From NCBI GenBank assembly GCA_902491345.1, contig CABUHI010000042.1, forward strand, positions 1 to 10,135: 10,135 nt of DNA, written 5' to 3'. The notes beneath the pieces are model-generated. The model had not been told where the DNA came from. It worked only from the letters and a program-made list of their open reading frames with translations, and made no database searches. How positions within the stretch are numbered: position 1 is the first letter of the stretch; each line of letters begins with the position of its first letter. Positions 1 to 6,984 of this stretch are shown in pieces. Source of the stretch: an uncultured Collinsella sp. (GTDB lineage: Bacteria; Actinomycetota; Coriobacteriia; Coriobacteriales; Coriobacteriaceae). The position numbers and the translations under genes were made by a program.

Positions 1-530
1 TCGTTACCATGGCGTTGATGTGCGCCTTGGGCGCCCTGTTTATGTACGTGCAGCTGCCTATCCTTCCTTCGGCGCCGTTTTTGACGTATGACCCGTCGCT
101 GGTACCGGCGATGGTGTGCGGGTTTGCGTATGGTCCTGGCGCCGGCACTGCTGTTGCCGCTATGGCTATCGTTATCCATGCGCTCACCACGGGTGACTGG
201 GTCGGCGCGCTTATGAACCTGGTTGCCACGCTGGGCTACATTCTGCCTGCGGCTATCGTCTATCAGAAGATGCATACCTATAAGGGTGCCGTGATTGGCC
301 TGGTGCTTGGCGTTATTGCCGCTACGGCGTTGTCTATGGTCGCAAACCTTACCATTGGCGTATGGTTCTGGTATGGCTCGGTCGATGTGATCGCCCCGCT
401 CATGATTCCTGCCGTGCTGCCGTTCAACCTTATCAAGACCGTGCTTAACTCGGTGTTGACACTGGCGGTGTATAAAGCGGTCTCCAACCTCATCACGCCT
501 AAAAAGGACCAGGTCAAAGGCCGCGCATGA
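1..530 (+). CDS. ECF transporter S component, RibU-like (5' end outside window)
   Basis: This is the substrate-binding membrane subunit of an energy-coupling-factor importer, which captures a vitamin and docks on EcfT/EcfA. About 175 residues are visible. The frame is open to the window edge, and the first visible ATG (base 9) falls inside the first membrane helix, so the true start lies a few codons upstream. The protein is almost wholly hydrophobic, with about six membrane segments. Features typical of the RibU/FmnP (riboflavin) family are the YDPSLVPA stretch after helix 1, the following GFAYGPGAG, a mid-protein ILPAAIVYQK helix end, and LPFNLIK before the last helix. The C-terminus is short and basic. 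Its stop overlaps the EcfA start (ATGA), which points to translational coupling. Family membership is well supported; riboflavin as the substrate is inferred from resemblance, and another vitamin such as a B6 vitamer remains possible. Confidence 0.88.
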   Translation, partial: VTMALMCALGALFMYVQLPILPSAPFLTYDPSLVPAMVCGFAYGPGAGTAVAAMAIVIHALTTGDWVGALMNLVATLGYILPAAIVYQKMHTYKGAVIGLVLGVIAATALSMVANLTIGVWFWYGSVDVIAPLMIPAVLPFNLIKTVLNSVLTLAVYKAVSNLITPKKDQVKGRA

Positions 531-2431
531 TTGAGTGTCGGGGCGTTTCCTTTAGCTATGACGGTGCCGTACCGGCGCTCGACGGCGTCGATCTGAATAT
601 CGAGGACGGCGAGTTTTTCTGCATCCTCGGTGGCAATGGGTCGGGCAAGTCGACGTTTGCCAAGCATCTGAATGCGCTGTTGCAGCCCGATGCGGGCACG
701 GTACGCATCAACGGCATGGATGCGTCCGACCCCGAGCTGGTCTACGACATTCGTTCGACCGCGGGCATGGTATTCCAGAATCCCGACGACCAGCTGGTGG
801 CAACGCTTGTCGAAGATGACGTTGCGTTTGGTCCCGAAAACCTTGGCGTGCCATCGGCGCAAATTGCGCAGCGCTTACGCGAGGCGCTGAAGGGTGTGGG
901 CCTGGTGGGCTTTGAGCGCCACGAGACCCATGCGCTTTCGGGCGGCCAAAAGCAGCGCGTGGCGCTTGCCGGCGTGCTCGCCATGGAACCGCGCGTGCTC
1001 ATATTGGACGAGGCTTCCTCGATGCTCGATCCGCGTGGACGCAAGGGCCTCATGAAGGCTTGCCGCGCGTTGCACGCTCGCGGCATGACCATCGTGATGA
1101 TTACGCACTTTATGGAGGAGGCTGCCGAGGCCGATCGTGTCGCCGTGTTTCAGACGGGACGAGTTGCCATGCTGGGCACGCCCGATGAGATTCTGACGCG
1201 GGCGAATGAACTCGTTCAGCTCAACCTTGACATGCCAGAGTCGTGCCGTTTGGGCATGGCACTTCGTGCGAAGGGCGTGCCCGTTTGCGCGCAGGTACGT
1301 GAGGCGGATATGGTCGCCGAGATTGCGCAGACTTATGCCGAGCGAAGTGGGGCAGGCACCGCGGGGCAGCCTTCCGCATCCCAGTTGGAAATCGCTGACG
1401 GCACTGTTCCGGTAGACAACGAGGGCAACGCGTCGGAGCCCGTCATAGAGCTATCCCATGTTTCGTACAGTTATTCGCTCAGTCCGCGCGAGCGCCGCCG
1501 CTGGCATAAGCGCTCGGCCACTGCGGGCAAATCGAGCAAACAGGCTCTCTGGGGAAACGACCCCAGCAGTCCGTGGGCGCTGCGCGATGTATCGCTGACG
1601 GTGCGTCGCGGCGAGTTCCTGGGTTTGGCAGGTCATACCGGTTCGGGTAAATCGACTCTGGTCCAGCATCTCAACGGGCTGATCCGTCCGCAGGAGGGAA
1701 GCATTTGCGCGCTGGGGCTCGACCTATCAAACAAGAAAGACGCCGCCGCGGTTAAGGCCAAGGTCGGCGTGGTGTTTCAATATCCTGAGCGTCAGCTGTT
1801 TGCCGAAACCGTGGCGCAGGACGTGGCGTTTGGTCCGCATAACCTTGGCTTGCCGCAAGATGAAGTCGACCGTCGTGTCGAGTCATCGCTCTCGCGCGTG
1901 GGCCTCGACCTTTCCACGGTCGGCGACAAGAGCCCCTTTGAGCTTTCGGGCGGTCAGCAGAGGCGTGTGGCGTTTGCCGGCGTGCTCGCTATGGAGCCCG
2001 AAGTCCTGGTGCTCGATGAGCCCATGGCAGGGCTCGATCCGGCTGCGCGCAAGGATTTCCTAGGGCTCATCGGTCGACTCCATCGCGAGGGCCTGACCGT
2101 TGTCATGGTTTCGCATAGTATGGATGACCTGGCCAATTGCTGCGACCGTATTGTCGTGATGAACGAGGGCGCGGTGTTTGCCGAGGGCACGCCCGCTCAG
2201 GTTTTTGCGCATGCCGATGAGCTTAAATCAATCGGCTTGGGCGTTCCCGCCGCCCAGCGTATGGCGCTGGCGCTTACGGAGGCGGGCGTGCCGCTGCGTC
2301 GCGGCGGGCTCTATACGGTTGAGTCGTTGGCCGACGAGTTGGCAGATTTGCTGATCGGTCGCCCAGACGGTTCTTCTAACGTCTCGGACATTGCTAAATC
2401 CAAGACGGTCGCGCGAGAGGAGGGCTGCTGA
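527..2431 (+). CDS. ecfA: Fused EcfA1-EcfA2 ECF transporter ATPase (two ABC domains in one chain)
   Basis: The 634-residue cytoplasmic protein supplies both ATPases of an ECF importer. Domain 1 has Walker A GGNGSGKST (35-43), Q-loop Q84, signature LSGGQKQR (137-144), Walker B VLILDE (157-162) followed by ASSMLDP, and switch H194. Domain 2 has Walker A GHTGSGKST (369-377), Q418 in FQYPERQ, signature LSGGQQRR (473-480), Walker B VLVLDE (493-498) followed by PMAGLDP, and H530. EASSMLD is typical of EcfA1 and EPMAGLD of EcfA2, so the order is EcfA1-EcfA2, and all catalytic motifs look intact in both halves. A polar linker lies at about 275-305. Domain 2 carries an extra basic insert (about 318-347) between its first strand and ALRDVSL. 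The gene overlaps the S-component stop by 4 nt, with AAAGG just upstream, and it overlaps ecfT by 1 nt. ECF ATPases are usually two separate genes; the fusion enforces a 1:1 heterodimer. Confidence 0.95.
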   Translation: MIECRGVSFSYDGAVPALDGVDLNIEDGEFFCILGGNGSGKSTFAKHLNALLQPDAGTVRINGMDASDPELVYDIRSTAGMVFQNPDDQLVATLVEDDVAFGPENLGVPSAQIAQRLREALKGVGLVGFERHETHALSGGQKQRVALAGVLAMEPRVLILDEASSMLDPRGRKGLMKACRALHARGMTIVMITHFMEEAAEADRVAVFQTGRVAMLGTPDEILTRANELVQLNLDMPESCRLGMALRAKGVPVCAQVREADMVAEIAQTYAERSGAGTAGQPSASQLEIADGTVPVDNEGNASEPVIELSHVSYSYSLSPRERRRWHKRSATAGKSSKQALWGNDPSSPWALRDVSLTVRRGEFLGLAGHTGSGKSTLVQHLNGLIRPQEGSICALGLDLSNKKDAAAVKAKVGVVFQYPERQLFAETVAQDVAFGPHNLGLPQDEVDRRVESSLSRVGLDLSTVGDKSPFELSGGQQRRVAFAGVLAMEPEVLVLDEPMAGLDPAARKDFLGLIGRLHREGLTVVMVSHSMDDLANCCDRIVVMNEGAVFAEGTPAQVFAHADELKSIGLGVPAAQRMALALTEAGVPLRRGGLYTVESLADELADLLIGRPDGSSNVSDIAKSKTVAREEGC

Positions 2432-3231
2432 TGGAGGCGTTTTCGTTTGGCAGTTACTATCCCGGCGATAGTGCAATCCACCGCCTGGACCCGCGAACCA
2501 AGTTGCTCTTGGGCTTTGTGTTTCTGATCACGACGCTCACGGTCAGTGGCTTCCGCGGGCTGGCCCCGGTCGCAATTTTCGTTGTGCTGACCTATGCCGT
2601 GTCTCGGGTGCCGGTTCGTCGCGTTCTGTCGTCGATGGCGCCGCTGCTGGCGATCGTCGTCGTGGTCGCGGTGCTCAACTTGTTTACCGATCAGAGTGGG
2701 CGCATCCTGTGGCAGCTCGGCTTTCTGCAGATAAGCGAGGGCTCGCTGCGTTCTGCCGCCTTTATGGCGTGCCGCCTGACGTTGATGATGGCCGGTATGA
2801 GCGCCATTACACTCACCACGCCGACGCTCGACCTCACCGCGGGCTTTGAGCGCCTGCTCGCGCCGTTTGCGCGTGTGGGACTTCCTGCGCACGAGCTCGG
2901 CATGATCATGGGTATCGCGCTACGCTTTATGCCGCAGTTTGCCACTGAGATGAAGCAGGCGGCCGATGCACAGGCAAGCCGCGGCGCGCGCGTGACGGGC
3001 GGTCCGCTCGGCGGCGTGCGTATGCTCGGCAGTGTGGCGATTCCGCTGTTCACGGGCGTGTTCCGTCATGCCGAGACGCTTTCGGCCGCCATGGATGCAC
3101 ACTGCTATCACGGCGAGCAGGGCCGCACGCGCCTGCATGCGCTTGCATTTGGCCGCGGCGATGCGTTGGCGGCGGTGGTGACGGCGTTGCTGCTCATCTG
3201 CGTCATCGTCATCAATCTTCAACTTGTTTAG
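2431..3231 (+). CDS. ecfT: ECF transporter transmembrane coupling protein EcfT
   Basis: The 266-residue membrane protein transmits ATP-driven movement of the EcfA pair to the S component. The N-terminus has the family hallmark of a short soluble stretch ending HRLDPRTKLLL (17-27), followed by membrane helices at about 27-58, 68-85, 110-130 and 240-262. The long cytosolic coupling-helix region (about 135-235) contains the first Arg-containing coupling motif as ASRGA (182-186). At the place of the second motif the sequence reads AMDAHCYHG (220-228), with His224 (codon CAC) where families normally have Arg. The rest of that segment, including GRTRL (231-235), looks normal. The start is set by AGGAGG at 2418-2423, 7 nt before the ATG, and by the TGATG overlap with ecfA. 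Length and layout are typical of EcfT. No terminator follows, so read-through into the next gene is possible. Confidence 0.95.
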   Translation: MEAFSFGSYYPGDSAIHRLDPRTKLLLGFVFLITTLTVSGFRGLAPVAIFVVLTYAVSRVPVRRVLSSMAPLLAIVVVVAVLNLFTDQSGRILWQLGFLQISEGSLRSAAFMACRLTLMMAGMSAITLTTPTLDLTAGFERLLAPFARVGLPAHELGMIMGIALRFMPQFATEMKQAADAQASRGARVTGGPLGGVRMLGSVAIPLFTGVFRHAETLSAAMDAHCYHGEQGRTRLHALAFGRGDALAAVVTALLLICVIVINLQLV

Positions 3232-3261
3232 GCGCGATTCGGGCGCAAGAAAGGGGTCCCT

Positions 3262-3708
3262 ATGACCGACAACGACCGCACGGCTCAGCTTGAGCGCGCC
3301 TGTTCGTATCTCAGGCGCATTCCGGCGTGGTATCTGGCCACGACCGATGCAAGTGACGGGCATCAGCCTCGCGTGAGGCCGTTTTCGTTTGCCATGGTCG
3401 ATGACGACAAACTGTGGTTTTGCACGTCGCGCGACAAGGACGTATGGGCGGAGTTGAGCGCGAATCCCAAGTTTGAGGTATCGGGCTGGAAGCCGGGGGA
3501 GTGCTGGATCGTGTTAACCGGTGAGGCCGCGCTCGAGGACGATGCGTTCGTGAGCGACAAGGTGCGCCAGGCGGGCTTTAGGCACATGGTGGGCATTGGC
3601 GAGCAACACGATAGTGCCAACGACGGCCGCCTTGCATTCTTCTCGGTCCGCAACATCGCCGCGCGGTTCTGCGATATCGACGGCAGCGAAGAGCTCCTCG
3701 AGCTCTAA
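3262..3708 (+). CDS. Pyridoxamine 5'-phosphate oxidase-like FMN-binding split-barrel protein, copy 1
   Basis: The 148-residue soluble protein belongs to the flavin-binding split-barrel superfamily (PNPOx-like). Its N-terminal helix and strand LRRIPAWYLATT (14-25) lead to the conserved VRPFSFAMVDDDKLWF core (33-48), followed by TSRDKDVWAEL, which corresponds to the segment contacting FMN phosphate in relatives. WIVLTGEAALED and LAFFSV give further barrel strands. Small members of this family bind FMN or F420 and reduce small molecules or act as flavin or haem-binding stress proteins; the substrate cannot be told here. GAAAGGGG at 3249-3256 sets the ATG. It lies 30 nt after ecfT on the same strand and 53 nt before a clear paralogue. 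By eye about 44 of 75 core positions match that neighbour, so the pair arose by tandem duplication. A 7-bp hairpin (3690-3706) spans its last codons. Confidence 0.85.
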   Translation: MTDNDRTAQLERACSYLRRIPAWYLATTDASDGHQPRVRPFSFAMVDDDKLWFCTSRDKDVWAELSANPKFEVSGWKPGECWIVLTGEAALEDDAFVSDKVRQAGFRHMVGIGEQHDSANDGRLAFFSVRNIAARFCDIDGSEELLEL

Positions 3709-3761
3709 TTTCCCAAATTGACTACCCATTCCAAAAAACTGGTCAGGCGACAGGAGGAAAC

Positions 3762-4172
3762 GTGGACGGATTGAATACGGTGCTGGAGTATCTGACGTCG
3801 GTGCCGGCGTGGTATCTGGCGACGAGCGTGGACGGGCAGCCGCATGTGCGTCCGTTCTCGTTTGCACAGATTCAGGACGGCAAGCTGTGGTTTGTGACGG
3901 CGCGCACCAAAGATGTGTGGCAAGAGCTTCTGCAAAACCAGCGCTTTGAGGCCACGAGTTGGTGGCCGGGCCATGGTTGGTTGATCCTGCGCGGGCGTGC
4001 GGGGCTGGAAGACCGGGCTTCGAGTGAAATGCGCGAGGCCGGTTGGAAGCATCTTGAGCGCTTGAGCGAGCACTATGAGGGGCCTAACGACCCCACGCTC
4101 GTCTTCTTTAGCGTCGAGGATCCCGAGGCTTTTATCTGCAATCACGACGAATGGGTGCCGGTCGAGCTCTAG
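3762..4172 (+). CDS. Pyridoxamine 5'-phosphate oxidase-like FMN-binding split-barrel protein, copy 2
   Basis: The 136-residue paralogue of the preceding protein has the same layout: VPAWYLATSVDGQPHVRPFS starting near residue 14, then DGKLWFVTARTKDVWQEL, GWLILRGRAGLED and LVFFSVEDPEAF near the end. It is shorter in the loop after the first strand and in the loop after GLED. A GTG start is chosen because AGGAGG (3752-3757) sits just before it and no in-frame ATG lies nearer; the next good methionine would remove barrel strands. The likely role is an FMN-dependent reductase or flavin-binding protein of unknown substrate. Divergence between the copies falls mostly in surface loops and in the strand that runs CWIV in copy 1 and GWLI here, while the flavin-site core is kept. 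This suggests both are functional, perhaps as a heterodimer, since relatives are dimers with FMN at the interface; that is inference. Confidence 0.85.
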   Translation: MDGLNTVLEYLTSVPAWYLATSVDGQPHVRPFSFAQIQDGKLWFVTARTKDVWQELLQNQRFEATSWWPGHGWLILRGRAGLEDRASSEMREAGWKHLERLSEHYEGPNDPTLVFFSVEDPEAFICNHDEWVPVEL

Positions 4173-4208
4173 CCAGCTGGCTCATCCTAACAACTTGGTT
4201 TTCGCATG

Positions 4209-4264
4209 GGCGGGCCCCGTATTGCCCGGCGCCGTTAGGAGCGCCGTTCAATACGGGGCCCGCT
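4209..4264. terminator. Large GC-rich stem-loop between the flavoprotein pair and argC, probable terminator
   Basis: A perfect 15-bp stem pairs 4210-4224 with 4249-4263 and gains a G-T pair outside. The 24-nt loop carries its own smaller GGCGC/GCGCC stem (4229-4233 with 4241-4245). It starts about 37 nt after the stop of the second flavoprotein gene, where a terminator for the upstream operon is expected. The downstream bases (TCCATTTGTC) form only a weak T-tract, so classic Rho-independent release is not assured. The other strand also lacks a T-run. Confidence 0.6.
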
Positions 4265-4307
4265 CCATTTGTCAATTCCTTCAAGCGAATGTGTCGGGAA
4301 TGTTTCA

Positions 4308-4344
4308 ATGCATGAATATGCAAGCCATTTGCGTATTCATGCAT
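4308..4344. promoter_or_regulatory. ArgR-type operator (ARG-box palindrome) upstream of argC
   Basis: Arms 4308-4323 and 4329-4344 are inverted repeats (16 bp with a single mismatch) around a 5-nt centre. Each arm contains CATGAATA, close to the known ARG-box half sites (TGAAT/ATTCA pairs), and inner TGCAA/TTGCG elements resembling actinobacterial ARG boxes. It ends 86 nt before argC. An extended -10-like TGCTAAAGT sits just downstream at 4352-4360, so a bound ArgR hexamer would block the promoter. Sequence and position support arginine-responsive repression; the regulator gene itself is not in the window, and the -35 is not clear. Confidence 0.72.
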
Positions 4345-4429
4345 CTTTTGGTGCTAAAGTTTCAACCCACTTCATAACGGCCGCTGCGAAATGCGCATCG
4401 GTGCATAAATCGCAGACAAGGAGTCTGAT

Positions 4430-5500
4430 ATGTCTTTGAAGGTTGGAATCGTCGGTGCGGCTGGATATGCCGGAGCCGAGCTCATTCGCCTCGTGCTCGG
4501 CCATCCCGAGTTTGAACTTGTTGCCATTACGTCCAACGCCGATGCCGGCCAGCCGCTGTCCGCGGTGTATCCGAGCTTTGCTGGCGTGAGCGATCTGGTT
4601 TTCACCACGCATGACGCCCCCGAGCTTAAATCCTGCGACGCCGTCTTCTTGGCCGTGCCGCATACCGCGGCCATGGCTCAGGTGCCCGCCCTGCTTGCCG
4701 CGGGAGTCTCCTGCATTGACCTCTCGGCCGACTATCGCCTGAGCGATCCGGCCACCTTTGAGGCCTGGTATGCCGCCGAGCACACGAGCCCCGAGTTGCT
4801 CAAGACCCGCGCCTTCGGTCTGCCCGAGCTGTTCTCCCAGGATTTGGAGACCGCTGCATCCGATCATGCCGACGGCAAACCCGTGCTGGTTGCCTGCGCC
4901 GGCTGCTATCCCACCGCAACGAGCCTTGCTGCCGCTCCTGCCGTGCGTGCGGGCTGGGTGGCCGAGAACGGTCCCGTGATTGTCGATGCCATCAGCGGTG
5001 TGACGGGTGCCGGCAAGTCTTGCAACGCTCGTACGCATTTTTGCAGCGCCGACGAGAATTTGGAGGCCTACGGCGTGGGCAAGCATCGCCACACGCCCGA
5101 GATTGAGCAAATCCTTGGCCTGACCGATCGCGTCGTCTTTACCCCGCACCTGGCACCGCTCAAGCGTGGCCTGCTCTCCACGGTGACGATGCCGCTTACG
5201 CCGCAGGCTATCGACTCCCTGGCTCTTGAGGATGTTGTCGACTATTACAAGCAGTTCTACGCTGGACGCACCTTTGTGCGTGTGCTCGACGCCGGCCAGC
5301 AGCCCAAGACGGCTTCGGTCGTCGGCACCAACGCCGCCCAGATCGGCCTCGCGCTCAACAAGCGCGCGGGCGTGCTGGTGGCGACGGGCGCCATCGACAA
5401 TCTGTGCAAGGGCGCTGCGGGCCAAGCAGTCCAGTGCGCCAATATCGTCTTTGGCTTTGACGAGCGACGAGGCTTGCCCACAGTGGCGTGCCCGGTGTAG
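4430..5500 (+). CDS. argC: N-acetyl-gamma-glutamyl-phosphate reductase ArgC
   Basis: The 356-residue cytosolic enzyme reduces N-acetylglutamyl 5-phosphate with NADPH to N-acetylglutamate semialdehyde, the third step of ornithine synthesis. The N-terminal Rossmann motif is GIVGAAGYAG (6-15). The catalytic cysteine is C159 in AGCYPTA. The catalytic-histidine region HRHTPEI is at 219-225, and the C-terminal NLCKGAAGQAVQ (324-335) is the usual family block. It is the right length and unbroken. AAGGAG (4418-4423) is 6 nt before the ATG. It is the first gene of the arg cluster, behind the ArgR-like palindrome and a roughly 70-nt leader. This is the usual gene order argC-J-B-D, and its position makes it the gene under most direct arginine control. 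Confidence 0.97.
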   Translation: MSLKVGIVGAAGYAGAELIRLVLGHPEFELVAITSNADAGQPLSAVYPSFAGVSDLVFTTHDAPELKSCDAVFLAVPHTAAMAQVPALLAAGVSCIDLSADYRLSDPATFEAWYAAEHTSPELLKTRAFGLPELFSQDLETAASDHADGKPVLVACAGCYPTATSLAAAPAVRAGWVAENGPVIVDAISGVTGAGKSCNARTHFCSADENLEAYGVGKHRHTPEIEQILGLTDRVVFTPHLAPLKRGLLSTVTMPLTPQAIDSLALEDVVDYYKQFYAGRTFVRVLDAGQQPKTASVVGTNAAQIGLALNKRAGVLVATGAIDNLCKGAAGQAVQCANIVFGFDERRGLPTVACPV

Positions 5501-5634
5501 CACATTCGATTGTTAACGATTTGGTAGTCGGGCATCGAGTGGGGCGCCACTCTTAAGCTGGTCTCATGATTACGACTGGCATGGCGCACCAACCGATGTC
5601 CGTTTTTTGTTTGACATAAGGAGTCATAAAGACG

Positions 5635-6903
5635 ATGAATACCGAGCTGTTTGATATCAAGATTCGCGCCGTCGAGGGTGGCGTTACGGCTGCGGCTGGT
5701 TTTAAAGCTGCGGGCATCCACGCTGGGTTCCGCAAGAACCCCGAGCGTCTGGATTACGCGCTCGTCGTGCCCGATAAACCCTGTCCCGGTGCCGGCGTGT
5801 TTACCACCAATCGCTTTTGCGCGGCGCCCGTGCAAGTGAGCCGTGCCAACCTGGGCGGTGCCGACAAGGGTTACGGTATCATCGCCGGCGTTTCGGTCAA
5901 CTCTGGCAATGCCAACGCCGCCACGGGTGAGACCGGCCTTGCATGCGCGCGCGAGACGTGCAGCATCGCATCGCAGGTCATCGGCTGCGAGCCCCAGCAG
6001 ATTCTGGTTGCCTCCACGGGCGTGATTGGCCAGATTCTGCCGATCGACACGTTTGAGACCGCCATTCCTGCTGCCTACGAGGCGCTCTCCGCCCACGGTG
6101 GAGCCGATGCCGCTCGCGCCATCATGACGACCGACACGCACTCCAAGGAGTACGCCGTGTCCTACGTCAGTGAGGTTGCGGGCCATGCGGGCAACGTCTA
6201 TTCGGTAGGCGGAATGTGCAAGGGCTCGGGCATGATCATGCCCAATATGGCCACCATGATCGCGGTCATTACTACCGATGCCCCCGTCGAGCCGGCGGCA
6301 CTTCATGCCCTGCTGCTCTCGACCGTCAAACAGACCTTTAACAAGGTAACGGTCGATTCCGACACCTCGACCAACGACACCTGCATCATGCTTGCTTCTG
6401 GCGCTGCTGCCGCAGATGCCGAGGCCATCGTCGAGGGCACTGACGCCTTTGACGAGTTGGCCTTTGCCGTGCACGAGGTGTGCGAGAGCCTGGCGCGCAA
6501 CATCGCGGCCGATGGCGAGGGTGCGTCAAAGCTCGTGACGGTTAACATTACCGGCGCCGCCAACGACGAGGAAGCCGATATCGCCGCCCGTGCCGTCGCC
6601 AACTCGCCGCTCGTCAAGACCTGCATCGCTGGCCACGACTGCAACTGGGGCCGCGTTGCCATGGCGCTCGGCAAGTGCGGCGTGAAGTTTAATCAGGAAG
6701 ACGTTTCCATCGACATGATGGGCATGCCTGTCTGTCGCGACGGTCTGACTGTTCCCTTTGACGAGGACGAGGCTCTGCGACGTTTTGAGGCGCCCGAGAT
6801 CGTGATCTCGGCCGACCTGGGCGCAGGCGACGCGGCAACGACCGTGTGGACCTGCGACCTCACGCACGAGTACATCTCCATCAACGGCGACTACCGTTCC
6901 TAG
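5635..6903 (+). CDS. argJ: Glutamate N-acetyltransferase / ornithine acetyltransferase ArgJ
   Basis: The 422-residue enzyme moves the acetyl group from N-acetylornithine to glutamate, closing the acetyl cycle; bifunctional forms also use acetyl-CoA. The precursor cleaves itself in KGSGMIMPNMATM: Thr207 becomes the new N-terminal nucleophile of the beta chain, giving chains of about 206 and 216 residues. The oxyanion-hole TG pair is T128-G129 in ASTGVIG. DSDTSTNDT (241-249) and the closing YISINGDYRS are family hallmarks. The start is the ATG 11 nt after AAGGAG (5618-5623); the spacing is long, but an in-frame stop immediately upstream leaves little alternative. The 134-nt gap after argC has a 6-bp hairpin (5537-5552) and a T-run (5603-5608) but no convincing terminator, so co-transcription is likely. 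No argA or argE is visible here, as expected for the recycling pathway. Confidence 0.97.
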   Translation: MNTELFDIKIRAVEGGVTAAAGFKAAGIHAGFRKNPERLDYALVVPDKPCPGAGVFTTNRFCAAPVQVSRANLGGADKGYGIIAGVSVNSGNANAATGETGLACARETCSIASQVIGCEPQQILVASTGVIGQILPIDTFETAIPAAYEALSAHGGADAARAIMTTDTHSKEYAVSYVSEVAGHAGNVYSVGGMCKGSGMIMPNMATMIAVITTDAPVEPAALHALLLSTVKQTFNKVTVDSDTSTNDTCIMLASGAAAADAEAIVEGTDAFDELAFAVHEVCESLARNIAADGEGASKLVTVNITGAANDEEADIAARAVANSPLVKTCIAGHDCNWGRVAMALGKCGVKFNQEDVSIDMMGMPVCRDGLTVPFDEDEALRRFEAPEIVISADLGAGDAATTVWTCDLTHEYISINGDYRS

Positions 6904-6984
6904 ATTCCAGGCGCGCTGCGCATCTTGCCGCGATTGCGGACAGTGGAGCACGGCGCGATAACGATACGAAAGACGAGGCAGATT

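Noticed and set aside
3690..3706. AGAGCTC-CTC-GAGCTCT hairpin at the end of the first flavoprotein gene as a terminator
   Set aside because: It is only 7 bp, partly explained by Glu-Leu codon choice, followed by a very weak T-run and by a paralogous gene with its own ribosome site.
4337..5503. Long open frame (388 codons) on the - strand opposite argC
   Set aside because: Argc on the + strand has complete motifs and a ribosome site; the antisense frame follows from GC-rich third positions and matches no family I know.
5501..5634. Possible terminator or new promoter between argC and argJ (hairpin 5537-5552, T-run 5603-5608, TTGACA at 5611-5616)
   Set aside because: The hairpin is not next to the T-run, and a -10 for the TTGACA would fall inside argJ with no match.
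5257..6474. Long open frame (405 codons) on the - strand across argC and argJ
   Set aside because: It spans two well-identified genes, has low-complexity Gly/His/Arg composition and no recognisable domain.
6934..6962. TTGCGG-17-GATAAC as an internal promoter before argB
   Set aside because: It has only 3 and 4 matches to consensus; such pairs are common by chance and the operon layout does not need it.
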